The position numbers were made by a program, and so were the translations under genes. Of a stretch of 64,000 nt of DNA, positions 54,958 to 64,000 are shown in pieces; the first letter of the stretch is position 1; every line of letters starts with the position of its first letter. The notes beneath the pieces are model-generated. The model did not search any database. It was given only the letters and a program-made list of their open reading frames with translations, and was not told where the DNA came from. This DNA comes from Bacteroidota bacterium (lineage in GTDB: Bacteria; Bacteroidota; Bacteroidia; Bacteroidales; Prolixibacteraceae): assembly GCA_023251455.1 (NCBI GenBank), contig JAHEYT010000021.1:146535-210534 (forward strand). Direction: 5' to 3'.

Positions 54958-56631
54958 TTATTTTTTTTCATATCCTTCCAAATGCACACTTCCTACAGAA
55001 CGGCCTGAAGGATCGGCATTGTTCTTGAAACTGGCATCCCATTCCAGTGCAACTGGCGTACTACAAGCAATTGATGGTACGGATGGAACACAGCTTGCAG
55101 CCGAATCGGAAGGAAAATGTTCAGTGAAAATTGAACGATAGAAATACTCTTCTTTCGACATTGGAGTATTGATTGGAAATCTGAATTTGCAGGTGCTCAT
55201 CATTTCGTCAGTCACCTTTTCAGAAACCATCGCTTTCAACGAATCAATCCAGTTATAGCCAACTCCATCAGAGAACTGCTCTTTCTGGCGCCAAACAACA
55301 CTTTCGGGCAAATAATCTTCAAACGCTTTACGGATAACCCATTTCTCCATCCGGCCATTTTTAGCCATTTTTTCTTCCGGATTAATACGCATAGCCACAT
55401 CCAAGAATTCTTTATCGAGGAATGGAACACGGCCTTCAACACCCCAAGCAGCCAACGATTTGTTGGCACGCAAACAATCGTACAAATGCAATTTGCTCAG
55501 TTTACGAACAGTTTCTTCGTGGAAAGCCTGTGCATTAGGCGCTTTGTGGAAATAAAGATATCCTCCAAAAATTTCGTCAGCACCTTCACCTGAAAGTACC
55601 ATCTTCACCCCCATAGACTTGATAACACGAGACAGAAGATACATTGGAGTCGATGCACGAACAGTGGTAACATCGTACGTTTCAAGGTGATAAATCACGT
55701 CGCGGATGGCATCCAAACCTTCCTGCACCGTGAAATGTATCTGGTGGTGAATAGTACCGATGTGATCGGCAACCTTTTGGGCTGCAGCTAAATCAGGAGA
55801 TCCAACCAAACCTACCGCAAATGAGTGCAGTTGTGGCCAATAAGCTGTTTCCGAATCCTGCGATTCGATTCGATAAGCTGCATATTTCTTGGCAATAGCC
55901 GAAATAACCGATGAATCAAGTCCGCCTGAAAGTAACACGCCATAAGGAACATCCGACATCAACTGGCGATGAACAGCATCTTCGAGCGCTTTGCGCAAAA
56001 CGTCAATATCAAAACCATTGTCTTTAACGGCATCATACGATGTCCATTCACGCTCATACCATGTCTTCACTTCACCATCGGCGCTATACAGATATTTGCC
56101 GGGCAAAAATTCTTCAATGATACTGCAATGACCTTCAAGGGCTTTCAATTCTGAAGCGACAAAGTAATTACCTGACTTATCCCATCCCTGATACATCGGA
56201 ATAATACCAATATGATCGCGGGCAACCATGTAAACATCCTTTTCGATATCGTATAAACAAAAGGCGAAAATACCATTCAGGTCTTCCAAAAAGTTCGGAC
56301 CTTTTTCTCGGTACAAGGCTAAAATAACTTCACAGTCGGAATGAGTCAAAAACTCATATGAATCAGCGAGTCGTTCCCTGATTTCAAGGTGATTATATAT
56401 TTCGCCATTTACGGCCAATACCAATTTGCCATCTTTACTGTACAAAGGTTGCTGTCCTGATTCGGGATCAACAATCGACAAACGTTCGTGAGAAAGAATT
56501 GCCTTATCGCATGAAAAAATACCCGACCAATCCGGACCACGATGACGAATTTTCTTTGACATCTTTAAAACCTGAGGACGCAACTCCTGGGCTGGTACCT
56601 TCAAATCAAATACTCCTACAAATCCACACAT
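54958..56631 (-). CDS. asnB: Asparagine synthase B (glutamine-hydrolysing)
   Basis: A 557-residue enzyme of normal AsnB length. Cys2 (MCGFVGVFDL) is the glutaminase nucleophile; RHRGPDWSG, NGEIYNHLEIRE and SDCEVIL follow in the N-terminal Ntn domain (1-200). The synthetase domain has the PP-loop SGGLDSSVIS (about 234-243) and SGEGADEIFGGY. It makes asparagine from aspartate, glutamine and ATP in the cytoplasm. The C-terminal tail (PSVPSIACSTPVALEWD) is of the usual AsnB kind. Monocistronic. Confidence 0.97.
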   Translation of the reverse strand: MCGFVGVFDLKVPAQELRPQVLKMSKKIRHRGPDWSGIFSCDKAILSHERLSIVDPESGQQPLYSKDGKLVLAVNGEIYNHLEIRERLADSYEFLTHSDCEVILALYREKGPNFLEDLNGIFAFCLYDIEKDVYMVARDHIGIIPMYQGWDKSGNYFVASELKALEGHCSIIEEFLPGKYLYSADGEVKTWYEREWTSYDAVKDNGFDIDVLRKALEDAVHRQLMSDVPYGVLLSGGLDSSVISAIAKKYAAYRIESQDSETAYWPQLHSFAVGLVGSPDLAAAQKVADHIGTIHHQIHFTVQEGLDAIRDVIYHLETYDVTTVRASTPMYLLSRVIKSMGVKMVLSGEGADEIFGGYLYFHKAPNAQAFHEETVRKLSKLHLYDCLRANKSLAAWGVEGRVPFLDKEFLDVAMRINPEEKMAKNGRMEKWVIRKAFEDYLPESVVWRQKEQFSDGVGYNWIDSLKAMVSEKVTDEMMSTCKFRFPINTPMSKEEYFYRSIFTEHFPSDSAASCVPSVPSIACSTPVALEWDASFKNNADPSGRSVGSVHLEGYEKK

Positions 56632-57006
56632 AATATAATCTGTTTAAATATAATCTCAATAAAATTCTTTAACGGTTCAAAAATATACATTTTGATTATA
56701 TTTTAAAAGTTTTACTGACATTTTTCTTATTTATGTCAGATTTACTGTCAAATAAATCAAATATTGAATACTTTCATACAATACTAACATTGAGCTTTAA
56801 AGCATCACTCCCCCTTTCGAAAACAGAAACACGCAAAATAAATATAAATATCCTACGAGACCCCTTGCTCCAAATCAACAACAAATAAAAAACAAGTGTG
56901 TTTTCTCAAAACACCTCGATTTAAGAAATTTTAGAACAACACTCCTAATAAAACAACAAAGGCAGCCAAAATTGACTGCCTTTGTAAATATATCTACAAA
57001 AATTGA
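56632..57006. promoter_or_regulatory. Gap between asnB and ychF: promoter, inverted repeat, terminator
   Basis: On minus, TATTTTTG (56678-56685 on plus as CAAAAATA) is a possible asnB -7 element. Upstream of it, CTGACAT (56715-56721) and ATGTCAG (56733-56739) form an inverted repeat that could bind a regulator, with a third CTGTCA at 56745. The ychF terminator lies at 56950-56984. The rest is AT-rich with no coding signal. Confidence 0.5.
56950..56984 (-). terminator. Intrinsic terminator of ychF
   Basis: Read on minus, CAAAGGCAG (arm at 56976-56984) pairs with CTGCCTTTG (arm at 56957-56965) and is followed by TTGTTTT. It ends the ychF transcript 22 bases after its stop. Confidence 0.82.
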
Positions 57007-58107
57007 CTATACGTTAAATCGGAAATGCATAATATCGCCATCCTGAACCACATATTCTTTCCCTTCAACGCCCATTTTGCCAGCTTCTTTGCAAGCCTGT
57101 TCCGATCCGAGCGAAATGAAATCATTATATTTTATTACTTCAGCACGAATAAAGCCTTTTTCAAAATCGGTATGAATAACGCCTGCCGCCTGCGGAGCTT
57201 TAAACCCACGCTTGTAGGTCCAGGCTCTTACTTCCTTTACCCCAACGGTAAAATAAGTTTCAAGTTGCAATTGCCGATAAGCACTTTTAATCAACTTATT
57301 GACACCTGATTCGTCCAATCCCAAATCTTCCAAAAACATCTGACGCTCTTCATAACTTTCCAATTCGGCAATATCGGCTTCAGTGGCTGCAGCAATCATT
57401 AACATTTCCGCATTTTCATCTTTGATGGCTTCTTTAACCGCATCCACATATTTGTTTCCTGAAATTACAGCAACTTCATCAACATTACACACATAAAGAA
57501 TTGGCTTATTGGTAAGTAACTGGAAATCTTTAGCCAGTTTCTGGTCAGCTTCATCAATTTCAACCGTACGGGCCGATTTTCCTTCGTTCAACGCTTCGCG
57601 GTACATGAGCAATAATTTCAGCATCCGTTTGGCTTCAGGATCGTTGCCTGTTTTTGCCTGTTTTTCAACCTTGGAAATACGATTGTCAACGGTTTCCAAA
57701 TCCTTGAGCTGCAATTCAATATCAATGGTTTCCTTGTCTCTCACAGGATCAATCGTATGATCAACATGGGTGATATTTTCGTTTTCGAAACAGCGCAGCA
57801 CGTGTATAATGGCGTCTGTTTCGCGGATATTTCCTAAAAATTTGTTCCCAAGTCCTTCACCTTTACTCGCTCCGCGAACCAGCCCGGCGATATCAACAAT
57901 CTCAACAGTTGTTGGCACAATGCGTTCCGGATGAACCAGACCTGCCAGAACATTCAAACGCTCATCGGGAACAGTAATTACTCCCAGATTGGGTTCAATG
58001 GTGCAAAACGGAAAGTTTGCTGATTGCGCCTTCGCGTTTGACAAACAATTAAAAAGAGTCGATTTTCCGACATTTGGTAGTCCTACTATCCCACACTGTA
58101 AAGCCAT
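57007..58107 (-). CDS. ychF: Ribosome-binding ATPase YchF/OLA1
   Basis: A 366-residue P-loop NTPase. G1 motif [20 protein letters not shown] at about 8-27, switch-region [21 protein letters not shown], the coiled-coil insert (about 125-200) and the C-terminal TGS domain ending in [13 protein letters not shown]. YchF binds the ribosome and prefers ATP to GTP (NxxE-type G4, here NVDEV). It takes part in translation and oxidative stress response. Monocistronic. Confidence 0.97.
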   Translation of the reverse strand: MALQCGIVGLPNVGKSTLFNCLSNAKAQSANFPFCTIEPNLGVITVPDERLNVLAGLVHPERIVPTTVEIVDIAGLVRGASKGEGLGNKFLGNIRETDAIIHVLRCFENENITHVDHTIDPVRDKETIDIELQLKDLETVDNRISKVEKQAKTGNDPEAKRMLKLLLMYREALNEGKSARTVEIDEADQKLAKDFQLLTNKPILYVCNVDEVAVISGNKYVDAVKEAIKDENAEMLMIAAATEADIAELESYEERQMFLEDLGLDESGVNKLIKSAYRQLQLETYFTVGVKEVRAWTYKRGFKAPQAAGVIHTDFEKGFIRAEVIKYNDFISLGSEQACKEAGKMGVEGKEYVVQDGDIMHFRFNV

Positions 58108-58135
58108 GCGTTCTTATTTTTTTTAATTTTCGGTG

Positions 58136-58143
58136 CAAAGATA
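58136..58143 (-). promoter_or_regulatory. Promoter -7 element of ychF
   Basis: On minus the sequence reads TATCTTTG, an exact TAnnTTTG match, about 29 bases before the ychF ATG. Confidence 0.5.
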
Positions 58144-58224
58144 ATCGATTCATCAAACTATGAAGCAATTAAAGTTCATACTTAATATTTAGAGTACATT
58201 GAGTGAGAATAAAGTTGGGTTTAT

Positions 58225-58232
58225 TACTTTTG
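58225..58232 (+). promoter_or_regulatory. Promoter -7 element of the Nudix regulator gene
   Basis: TACTTTTG matches TAnnTTTG, 19 bases before the ATG at 58252. A TTG at 58199 gives a slightly long 23-base spacer. Confidence 0.5.
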
Positions 58233-58251
58233 CAAACAAAGCCAAATAATC

Positions 58252-59001
58252 ATGATATTAAATTCAATTTCTGTTGATTGCGTAATATTTGGATTCGACA
58301 AATCCGGACTACGGGTTTTACTCAATCAAATTGACAAGGATGCCCTGCAACAAGATTTGCCTAAGCAAGCCAGTTCTGATCAAATTAAGCAGATTTACGA
58401 AAAACATCCGGTTTTAACCGGAGATAATTATTGGAGCCTTTTTGGTGCACATGTACCCGAACAACAGGATCTGGACGAATTTGCAAAAGATCTGTTGTTT
58501 CAGGCCACCGGACTTACCGATGTTTATCTTCAGCAAATTAACGCATTCGGCTCACTCGACCGTGTTCCATACACACGGGTGATCACCATTGGTTATTATG
58601 CCTTAATTAATCCCGATTATTACAGTTTAAAGCAATCCAATCTGGCCAAATCGTTGCAATGGTTTAACCTAAATGAATTGCCGACCCTTTGTTTCGATCA
58701 CGAAATTATAATACAGCAAGCGCTCAACAAATTGATACAGGAAGTGATGTATCATCCGGTTGGATTCCACCTGCTGCCCGAAAAGTTCACGCTTACCGAA
58801 ATACAGTCACTGTACGAAGTTATCCTGAATAAAAAAATGGATACCCGAAACTTCAGGAAGAAATTGGCCAAAATGGATTTACTGATTGACTCGGGTGAAA
58901 AACAACAAAATGTTGCGCACCGTGCGGCCAAACTCTACCAATTCGACATCCAGGTTTACCAAAAACTGAAGCTGGAAGGATTAAATTTCAGGATAGAATA
59001 G
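58252..59001 (+). CDS. NrtR-family transcriptional regulator (Nudix domain plus winged helix)
   Basis: A 249-residue protein. N-terminal Nudix-like domain (about 1-150; VDCVIFGFDKSGLRVLLN, WSLFGAHVPEQQDLDEFAKDLLFQATGL). The Nudix box is degenerate: the REUxEE core is missing, so it should sense a ligand rather than hydrolyse one. The C-terminal part (about 155-245; FTLTEIQSLYEVILNKKMDTRNFRKKLAKMDLL) is the winged-helix DNA-binding domain. In Bacteroidota, members of this family regulate sugar catabolism, including an arabinose regulator in Bacteroides. No sugar genes are adjacent, so its targets are not shown. Confidence 0.9.
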   Translation: MILNSISVDCVIFGFDKSGLRVLLNQIDKDALQQDLPKQASSDQIKQIYEKHPVLTGDNYWSLFGAHVPEQQDLDEFAKDLLFQATGLTDVYLQQINAFGSLDRVPYTRVITIGYYALINPDYYSLKQSNLAKSLQWFNLNELPTLCFDHEIIIQQALNKLIQEVMYHPVGFHLLPEKFTLTEIQSLYEVILNKKMDTRNFRKKLAKMDLLIDSGEKQQNVAHRAAKLYQFDIQVYQKLKLEGLNFRIE

Positions 59002-59007
59002 AAGTCA

Positions 59008-59052
59008 GAAAAAAGGAAAACGTCATAAGTAAAGTCCCTTTCCTTTTTTCTA
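59008..59052 (+). terminator. Intrinsic terminator of the Nudix regulator gene
   Basis: Arms AGAAAAAAGGAAA and TTTCCTTTTTTCT (perfect, 13 bases each) around an 18-base loop. The T-rich right arm doubles as the U tract. Confidence 0.7.
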
Positions 59053-59121
59053 ATAATCAATGCCTGTTTAAATTAAACCATTGTCCCCAATCGCCGTCTG
59101 AATAAAAACGACGTATAGCCT

Positions 59122-59679
59122 ATGACCAATGACCAGCAAATCCTGGACTGTCTGAAAGATCCTTCGACCAAGGAACTTGCTTTCAGGTACCTGATTTCCA
59201 AATACAAGGAAAGGTTGTACTGGCACATTCGGAAAATTGTACTGAACCATGATGACACTGACGACGTTCTGCAAAATACATTTATTAAAATCTGGAACGG
59301 ATTAGATTCGTTCAGGGCCGAATCGAGTTTGTTTACCTGGCTTTACCGGATTGCGACAAACGAATCGATTACTTTTCTGAATCAGCGAAAGCGCAAAATG
59401 ATGTCGAGCCTGACCGATGAAAATGAATTTTTGGTAAACAACCTGGAAAGCGACACCTATTTCGATGGCGACCACTGGCAAATGTTATTGCAGAAAGCGA
59501 TTGCTATTTTGCCCGAGAAACAAAGAATCGTATTCAACATGAAATATTTTGATGAGATTAAGTATGAGGAAATGTCGGAAATTCTGGAGACATCAGTTGG
59601 CGCTTTGAAAGCCTCGTACCACCATGCAGTAAAAAAAGTTGAAGAGTACGTTAAATCGCACGAAACAAGATTAGATTAA
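59122..59679 (+). CDS. ECF RNA polymerase sigma factor
   Basis: A 185-residue sigma-70 ECF factor. Region 2 about 20-85 (FRYLISKYKERLYWHIRKIVLNHDDTDDVLQNTFIKIW) and region 4 about 120-178 (LPEKQRIVFNMKYFDEIKYEEMSEILETSVGALKASYHHAVKK). Unlike the factor at 32296 it has no SusC or FecR beside it. It leads a three-gene set with a single-span membrane protein and a small secreted protein, which suggests envelope stress rather than glycan sensing. Confidence 0.93.
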   Translation: MTNDQQILDCLKDPSTKELAFRYLISKYKERLYWHIRKIVLNHDDTDDVLQNTFIKIWNGLDSFRAESSLFTWLYRIATNESITFLNQRKRKMMSSLTDENEFLVNNLESDTYFDGDHWQMLLQKAIAILPEKQRIVFNMKYFDEIKYEEMSEILETSVGALKASYHHAVKKVEEYVKSHETRLD

Positions 59680-59799
59680 TTACGAAAATGCAGTTTTATT
59701 GATTGAAAATGAAAGTTTTTATGAACATTCAATAAAATAACGAGTTCTGATATTAAACTATTTGAAATTAAAGATGTCAAAGCCATATATTTGAAGATC

Positions 59800-60249
59800 A
59801 TGCACAAAGAAGAAGAAAATATTGAACCCGAATTCATGAAAAGGCCCGGAACAAATCCGTTCCGAACTCCTGAAGGCTATTTCGATTCCCTTGAAGATCG
59901 GATTATGAAAGAAATCCAACTTCCGGAGAAGAAGAAGCCAAGCGCTGTTGGAATTTTACGAATTCTGAAACCGGTTCTGGGAATTGCCGCCATCCTTACA
60001 TTGGTATTTCTTTTGGTGAACAATCCGTTTACCAGGAATACGACAAATACCGAAATATCATCTGCGCTGACTCCATCTTTAACAAATGATTCAACATTCA
60101 ACTTTTCATTGATTGATGAAAGCACCTTAGTTAATGCAATTTTCTCAGGCGAAGAAAGCACTGTTGCTGATATCAATCCGGACGAAATGTTGGCATATCT
60201 TTCTTCGGGGCTAAATGAAGTTGAAATATATTCTGAAATACAAAATTAA
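59800..60249 (+). CDS. Single-span membrane protein, probable anti-sigma factor
   Basis: A 149-residue protein: acidic N-terminus with the stretch KRPGTNPFRTPEGYFDSLEDRIMKE written here in part (NPFRTPEGYFDSLED), one membrane segment (about 52-70, ILKPVLGIAAILTLVFLLV), and a periplasmic tail ending DEMLAYLSSGLNEVEIYSEI. No zinc-type anti-sigma motif or FecR domain is present. Position after an ECF sigma gene and the N-in topology suggest it regulates that factor. The ATG at 59800 is preferred to a TTG at 59791. Confidence 0.7.
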   Translation: MHKEEENIEPEFMKRPGTNPFRTPEGYFDSLEDRIMKEIQLPEKKKPSAVGILRILKPVLGIAAILTLVFLLVNNPFTRNTTNTEISSALTPSLTNDSTFNFSLIDESTLVNAIFSGEESTVADINPDEMLAYLSSGLNEVEIYSEIQN

Positions 60250-60255
60250 CAAATC

Positions 60256-60714
60256 ATGAAGAAGCTATTGCTCATAAGTTTACTGTCGATCTTCACATTC
60301 TTCATCGTGATTGCACAGGGAAAAAGCGGTCCAAACGCTGAAATGTTTGAAAAAATTAAGGCCGAAAAAATATCTTTTTTCACTGATAAACTCAGTTTGA
60401 CACCGTTGGAAGCACAGGCTTTCTGGCCTGTTTATAACGAATTTGAAAAGAAAAGATTCGAGATTCAAAGTCAAAAACATGAGTTTGAACGCATGCCCGA
60501 CGATAAAATTGCAAATCTTCCTGAAAGCGAAATCGAAAAAATGACTAGTAATTATATTGGTTCATTCGAAAAAGAAGCCTTGCTACTTAAAGAATATAAC
60601 AAACAATTCCTGAAGGTATTGCCAAAGAAAAAGGTCTTAATGATGTATCGCACCGAAAATCAGTTCAGGGGACATCTAATCAGGGAGTATAGAAAGGGTC
60701 AAAAGAAAGATTAA
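60256..60714 (+). CDS. Small secreted Spy/CpxP-like helical protein
   Basis: A 152-residue protein with a signal peptide (KKLLLISLLSIFTFFIVIAQG). The mature part is all helical and highly charged: FFTDKLSLTPLEAQAFWPVYNEFEKKRFEIQ is the LTxxQ-like helix, where the LTPLEAQAFWPVYNEF motif corresponds to the LT..Q motif of Spy/CpxP-type periplasmic chaperones. Starting six bases after the preceding gene, it completes the sigma/anti-sigma-like unit and may be the sensor or the chaperone output of that system. A terminator follows at once. Confidence 0.75.
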   Translation: MKKLLLISLLSIFTFFIVIAQGKSGPNAEMFEKIKAEKISFFTDKLSLTPLEAQAFWPVYNEFEKKRFEIQSQKHEFERMPDDKIANLPESEIEKMTSNYIGSFEKEALLLKEYNKQFLKVLPKKKVLMMYRTENQFRGHLIREYRKGQKKD

Positions 60715-60717
60715 ATG

Positions 60718-60743
60718 AAAAAGGCTGGTTACCCAGCCTTTTT
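60718..60743. terminator. Bidirectional terminator between the Spy-like gene and hutH
   Basis: Core arms GGCTGG (60723-60728) and CCAGCC (60733-60738) flanked by A and T runs on both sides, so it can serve both convergent genes. Confidence 0.82.
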
Positions 60744-60747
60744 CATT

Positions 60748-62247
60748 TTATAGTCTATAGCTCCCATTTTCGAGAAACTCAATGGTTCTATTTATCCCAA
60801 CATACATCAGAGTGTCTTCATCAACAAATGGAACAAGCTTTCGGTAATCGGCCCAAAAACGTTCCAGATAATCAGAAGTCCGAGCAGGTCGTCTGAATTC
60901 CATGGCCTGAGCCGCGTTGTAAAGTTCGATAGCCAAAATACTGTAAACATTTGTAGCCACCTTCAAGGCTTTCGTTGCAGCATTCCCACCCATACTAACA
61001 TGGTCTTCCTGTTCATTCGACGAAGGAATTGAATCGACCGAAGCTGGCGTGCTTAATTGTTTATTTAAACTGACAATGGAAGCTGCCGCATACTGAGGAA
61101 TCATAAATCCGGAATTCAAACCAGGATTGGCCACCAAAAACGTTGGAAGATTCCGGTCGCCAGAAATCAACCGGTAAGTGCGACGTTCTGATATACTTCC
61201 AATTTCGGAAAGGGCAATGGCCAGAAAATCGAGTGACAACGCCAGTGGTTCTCCATGAAAATTTCCTCCTGAAATAATCAGATCGTCATCCGGGAACACG
61301 GTGGGATTATCGGTTACCGAATTGATTTCAACCTCGACAACACCCGCAACATAGCTTACCGCATCTTTTACTGCTCCATGAACCTGCGGAATGCACCGAA
61401 ACGAATACGGATCCTGCACATGCGCTTTTTCTCGTCGTATTAACTCACTTCCCTCCAATAAACTTCTGAAGTTAGCAGCTGTTTTAATCTGTCCGGAGTG
61501 CGGCCTTATTTCCTGAACCTGCGACATAAACGGCTCAATCAGTCCATCAAAACTATCAAGCGACAAAGCGCCTATAATATCAGCGTAATCGAGCAGGCGA
61601 AAAGCTTTCAGCAATGTAAAAACTGCATGAGCGCTCATAAATTGGGTGCCATTCAACAAGGCCAGGCCTTCTTTGGCTTGCAGCTGAATAGGCTCCCACC
61701 CCATTTCGTTCAGGACTTCTGATGCAGGCTTAAGGATTCCCTGATGATAAACTTCGCCCATTCCGATTAATGGCAGAAACAGTTTAGCCAATGGAGCCAA
61801 ATCGCCACTGGCCCCCAACGAACCCTGCTCGCATACAACGGGCAAAATATTGTTATTGTACAAATCCAGAATTCGTTGAACAGTGATTAATTGAACAGCG
61901 GAATTTCCTCTGGACAAAGCATGAGCCTTAAGCAAAAGCATCAAACGAACCACATCCGAAGGAATTTCAGGTCCAAGATTACAGGCGTGTGAAATAACCA
62001 GATTCTTCTGCAATTTGCTCAGGTCTTCTTTCGACACTTCAATGTTGCACAAAGCGCCAAAACCTGTATTTATGCCATACAATGGGCCATCAGTTTCACT
62101 GATTTTGCGATCGAGATAGGCTTTGCTTTTTTCAATTAAAGCAATCGACTCGGCTGAAATCACCAGCATTTTATGGCGTTCCAGAATCTCTTCTATGATT
62201 GGGTACGTTAATTTTTCGGGTGATATATAATGAATTTCTCTTTCCAT
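60748..62247 (-). CDS. hutH: Histidine ammonia-lyase
   Basis: A 499-residue MIO-type aromatic amino acid lyase. The self-forming cofactor motif Ala146-Ser147-Gly148 is in GSLGASGDLAPL; YGINTGFG (about 57-64) carries the catalytic tyrosine, and NLVISHACN places a Ser-His pair at the substrate-selectivity position, as in histidine rather than tyrosine or phenylalanine lyases. It converts histidine to urocanate. The ATG at 62247 (MEREIHYISPE) is the family-consistent start; the upstream frame adds 11 residues without family likeness. The other hut genes are absent, so histidine degradation genes are dispersed. Confidence 0.93.
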   Translation of the reverse strand: MEREIHYISPEKLTYPIIEEILERHKMLVISAESIALIEKSKAYLDRKISETDGPLYGINTGFGALCNIEVSKEDLSKLQKNLVISHACNLGPEIPSDVVRLMLLLKAHALSRGNSAVQLITVQRILDLYNNNILPVVCEQGSLGASGDLAPLAKLFLPLIGMGEVYHQGILKPASEVLNEMGWEPIQLQAKEGLALLNGTQFMSAHAVFTLLKAFRLLDYADIIGALSLDSFDGLIEPFMSQVQEIRPHSGQIKTAANFRSLLEGSELIRREKAHVQDPYSFRCIPQVHGAVKDAVSYVAGVVEVEINSVTDNPTVFPDDDLIISGGNFHGEPLALSLDFLAIALSEIGSISERRTYRLISGDRNLPTFLVANPGLNSGFMIPQYAAASIVSLNKQLSTPASVDSIPSSNEQEDHVSMGGNAATKALKVATNVYSILAIELYNAAQAMEFRRPARTSDYLERFWADYRKLVPFVDEDTLMYVGINRTIEFLENGSYRL

Positions 62248-62510
62248 GAGTATCAGTTTTGATGATTGGGAAATATTCAATACTCAATAATTAAATATCG
62301 AATATCGAACAAAAAAAATAAGGAATAAGAAAGCAATCCAGAATTCGGGTTACGTAATTCAAGTCACAACCTGGAATTTGGAACCTGAAACTTGGAACTA
62401 AAGAGAAATTCAGGGACAACGAATGTCGCCCCCTATGATTTTTGATAACCGGTATTCTTTTTGAAGAAGAATCATCTCCTGAATTTTTCAGGAAGTAACT
62501 CATAAAGATT
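62248..62510. other. Gap between hutH and hisS with degenerate repeats
   Basis: No credible gene: a 70-residue open frame on minus has no recognisable features. TGGAATTTGGAACC and ACTTGGAAC-like units (about 62372-62400) form a short degenerate direct repeat. No clear promoter box was found. Confidence 0.45.
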
Positions 62511-63875
62511 TTATTCTGAAAGGATTTTTATCAGTTCCTGTGGATCGACCAACTGCTGATCGCCCGAAAGCATGTTTTTGAGATTGATTTTTCCTTGTGC
62601 CATTTCGTTTTCGCCGACAATGGCTACAAAAGGTATTTTTTTGTTGTTTGCCCAAGTCATCTGCTTGCCCATTTTGCTTTTATCCGGAAAGATTTCAGCA
62701 TTGATTCCTGCCTTGCGAACTGCTGCCAAAACCGGTAAACAGAAAGCTTCTTCATCTGCGCCAAAATTCACAAACATTAATTTCGTTGAATCGGCTGTTG
62801 CTGCCGGAAATAGTTCCAACTGGGTTAGCACATCATAAATTCGATCTGCACCAAACGAAATACCAACCCCTGAAACATTGGGCATCCCGAAAATTCCGGT
62901 CAGGTCGTCGTAGCGACCGCCACCACAAATGCTGCCCATGGCCACATCTTTGGCTTTTACCTCGAAAATGGCGCCAGTATAATAATTCAATCCGCGTGCT
63001 AAAGTCAAGTCTAATTCAACTTCGGTGGTTAATTCCAAAGTATCCAGATAGGCAAACAAGGTGCGCACTTCGGCAATTCCCTTCGATCCTATTTCGGATT
63101 GACCAATGGCCAAATCCAACTGATTTAATTTTTCGGAAACCGAACCAGACAAATGCAAAATAGGCTGCAATTTATCGACAGCTACCTGCGGAATCCCTTT
63201 TTCGAGCAATTCTTCGTTCACCTTTTCCAATCCGATTTTGTCGAGCTTATCGATGGCAACCGTAATGTCAACAATCCTGTCCTTTTCGCCAATCACTTCG
63301 GCAATTCCGGCCAAAATTTTACGGTTATTGATTTTAACAACCGTGTTTATCTTCAGTTTAGAGAAAACCTGATCGACAATTTGTACCAGTTCCATTTCGT
63401 TGAGCAACGAATCGCTGCCAACAATATCAACATCGCACTGGTAAAACTCGCGGTAACGCCCCTTCTGCGGACGATCGGCACGCCAAACGGGCTGAATCTG
63501 GTAGCGTTTAAATGGAAATGAAATATCGTTGCGGTATTGAACTACAAAGCGGGCAAAAGGCACCGTTAAATCATAGCGCAAACCTTTTTCTGAGATTTTA
63601 TTCGTCAGGCGAATGCTGTTTCGTTCCAATAATTCCTGATCGGAAGGAGCAGCGGCGAAATCACCTGAATTCAGAATTTTAAACAGCAGTTTGTCACCTT
63701 CTTCGCCGTATTTTCCCATCAAGGTCGACAGGTTTTCCATCGCCGGAGTTTCAATGGGTTGAAAACCGTACAAACGGAAAATACTTTTGATGGTATCGAA
63801 AATGTAGTTCCGGTTGGTCATTTCAGCCGGTGAAAAATCGCGGGTCCCCTTTGGGATTGAAGGTTTCTGTGCCAT
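62511..63875 (-). CDS. hisS: Histidyl-tRNA synthetase
   Basis: A 454-residue class II synthetase. Motif 1 region ([25 protein letters not shown]), motif 2 ([32 protein letters not shown], Arg in the RYREF loop), histidine-specific [15 protein letters not shown] and motif 3 [11 protein letters not shown] are all present, followed by the anticodon-binding domain (about 355-454). It charges tRNA-His. A -7 box lies just upstream. It ends 264 bases before hutH starts on the same strand. Confidence 0.97.
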   Translation of the reverse strand: MAQKPSIPKGTRDFSPAEMTNRNYIFDTIKSIFRLYGFQPIETPAMENLSTLMGKYGEEGDKLLFKILNSGDFAAAPSDQELLERNSIRLTNKISEKGLRYDLTVPFARFVVQYRNDISFPFKRYQIQPVWRADRPQKGRYREFYQCDVDIVGSDSLLNEMELVQIVDQVFSKLKINTVVKINNRKILAGIAEVIGEKDRIVDITVAIDKLDKIGLEKVNEELLEKGIPQVAVDKLQPILHLSGSVSEKLNQLDLAIGQSEIGSKGIAEVRTLFAYLDTLELTTEVELDLTLARGLNYYTGAIFEVKAKDVAMGSICGGGRYDDLTGIFGMPNVSGVGISFGADRIYDVLTQLELFPAATADSTKLMFVNFGADEEAFCLPVLAAVRKAGINAEIFPDKSKMGKQMTWANNKKIPFVAIVGENEMAQGKINLKNMLSGDQQLVDPQELIKILSE

Positions 63876-63896
63876 GTCTATTTATTTCTGAAGGCG

Positions 63897-63904
63897 CAAA
63901 ATTA
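63897..63904 (-). promoter_or_regulatory. Promoter -7 element of hisS
   Basis: On minus the sequence reads TAATTTTG, a TAnnTTTG match 22 bases before the hisS ATG. Confidence 0.45.
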
Positions 63905-64000
63905 AGGAATTTCGACACAAACCCGCAATGGAATCATCATTTATGAGAGATAATAATGGTTTATGTGGCTATAGGTAAGTTTCCATCTCCCAAACATTCA

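Noticed and set aside
62291..62503. 70-residue open frame between hutH and hisS
   Set aside because: No homology-like motifs, and it runs through degenerate repeats.

Overview
The window is chromosomal DNA of a polysaccharide-degrading member of the Bacteroidota. The evidence is two SusC/SusD pairs, an ECF sigma/FecR anti-sigma pair in front of an STN-bearing SusC, many lipoprotein glycosidases, a C-terminal type IX secretion sorting domain, absence of clear Shine-Dalgarno sequences, and several TAnnTTTG-type promoter -7 elements. The gene content resembles Marinilabiliales/Prolixibacteraceae-like organisms, but that rank is inference.

Layout. 1-953: 5' part of an alpha-L-rhamnosidase (minus strand, cut by the window edge). 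1123-11007: mostly housekeeping (Hpt protein, gcvT, comB-like, serC-serA with a pentapeptide-repeat protein, a small membrane protein and a DUF1015 protein, DUF423, a C69 dipeptidase, rplS). 11361-19849: a decaying fructan utilization locus. A mosaic gene remnant and a fructokinase pseudogene lie before an intact SusC/SusD pair, and a GH32 beta-fructosidase broken by three frame changes follows it. 19963-23835: a periplasmic 3-keto-glycoside type module (DUF1080 hydrolase on plus; TIM-barrel isomerase/epimerase and Gfo/Idh/MocA oxidoreductase on minus). 24129-28822: a GH43, GH43, clan GH-A, small membrane protein and aldose epimerase run. 28973-30103: small membrane protein and AlkD-like repair protein. 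30174-46091: a second full polysaccharide locus (divergent GH2; sigma, FecR, SusC, SusD, DUF3823, GH127-like beta-L-arabinofuranosidase, GH43-like propeller enzyme, large DUF4965-type protein). 46298-46370: tRNA-Lys(CTT). 46593-54801: MgtC/DUF4010 membrane protein, S41 protease, T9SS-exported CotH protein, creatininase, EamA transporter, DUF2721, TlpA-like thioredoxin. 54958-63875: asnB, ychF, an NrtR-like Nudix regulator, an ECF sigma/anti-sigma-like/Spy-like trio, hutH and hisS.

Taken together, the two functional carbohydrate clusters (GH43 x2, clan GH-A, GalM; and GH2, GH127, GH43-like, DUF4965 protein, with a rhamnosidase at the edge) suggest use of arabinose- and galactose-decorated plant polysaccharides such as pectin side chains or arabinogalactan; the substrate is inferred from family membership only. 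The fructan locus appears to have lost catabolism while keeping its outer-membrane importer. Several palindromic elements sit between genes, two of which are near-identical copies with compensatory base changes. No IS element, prophage, CRISPR array or origin was found.
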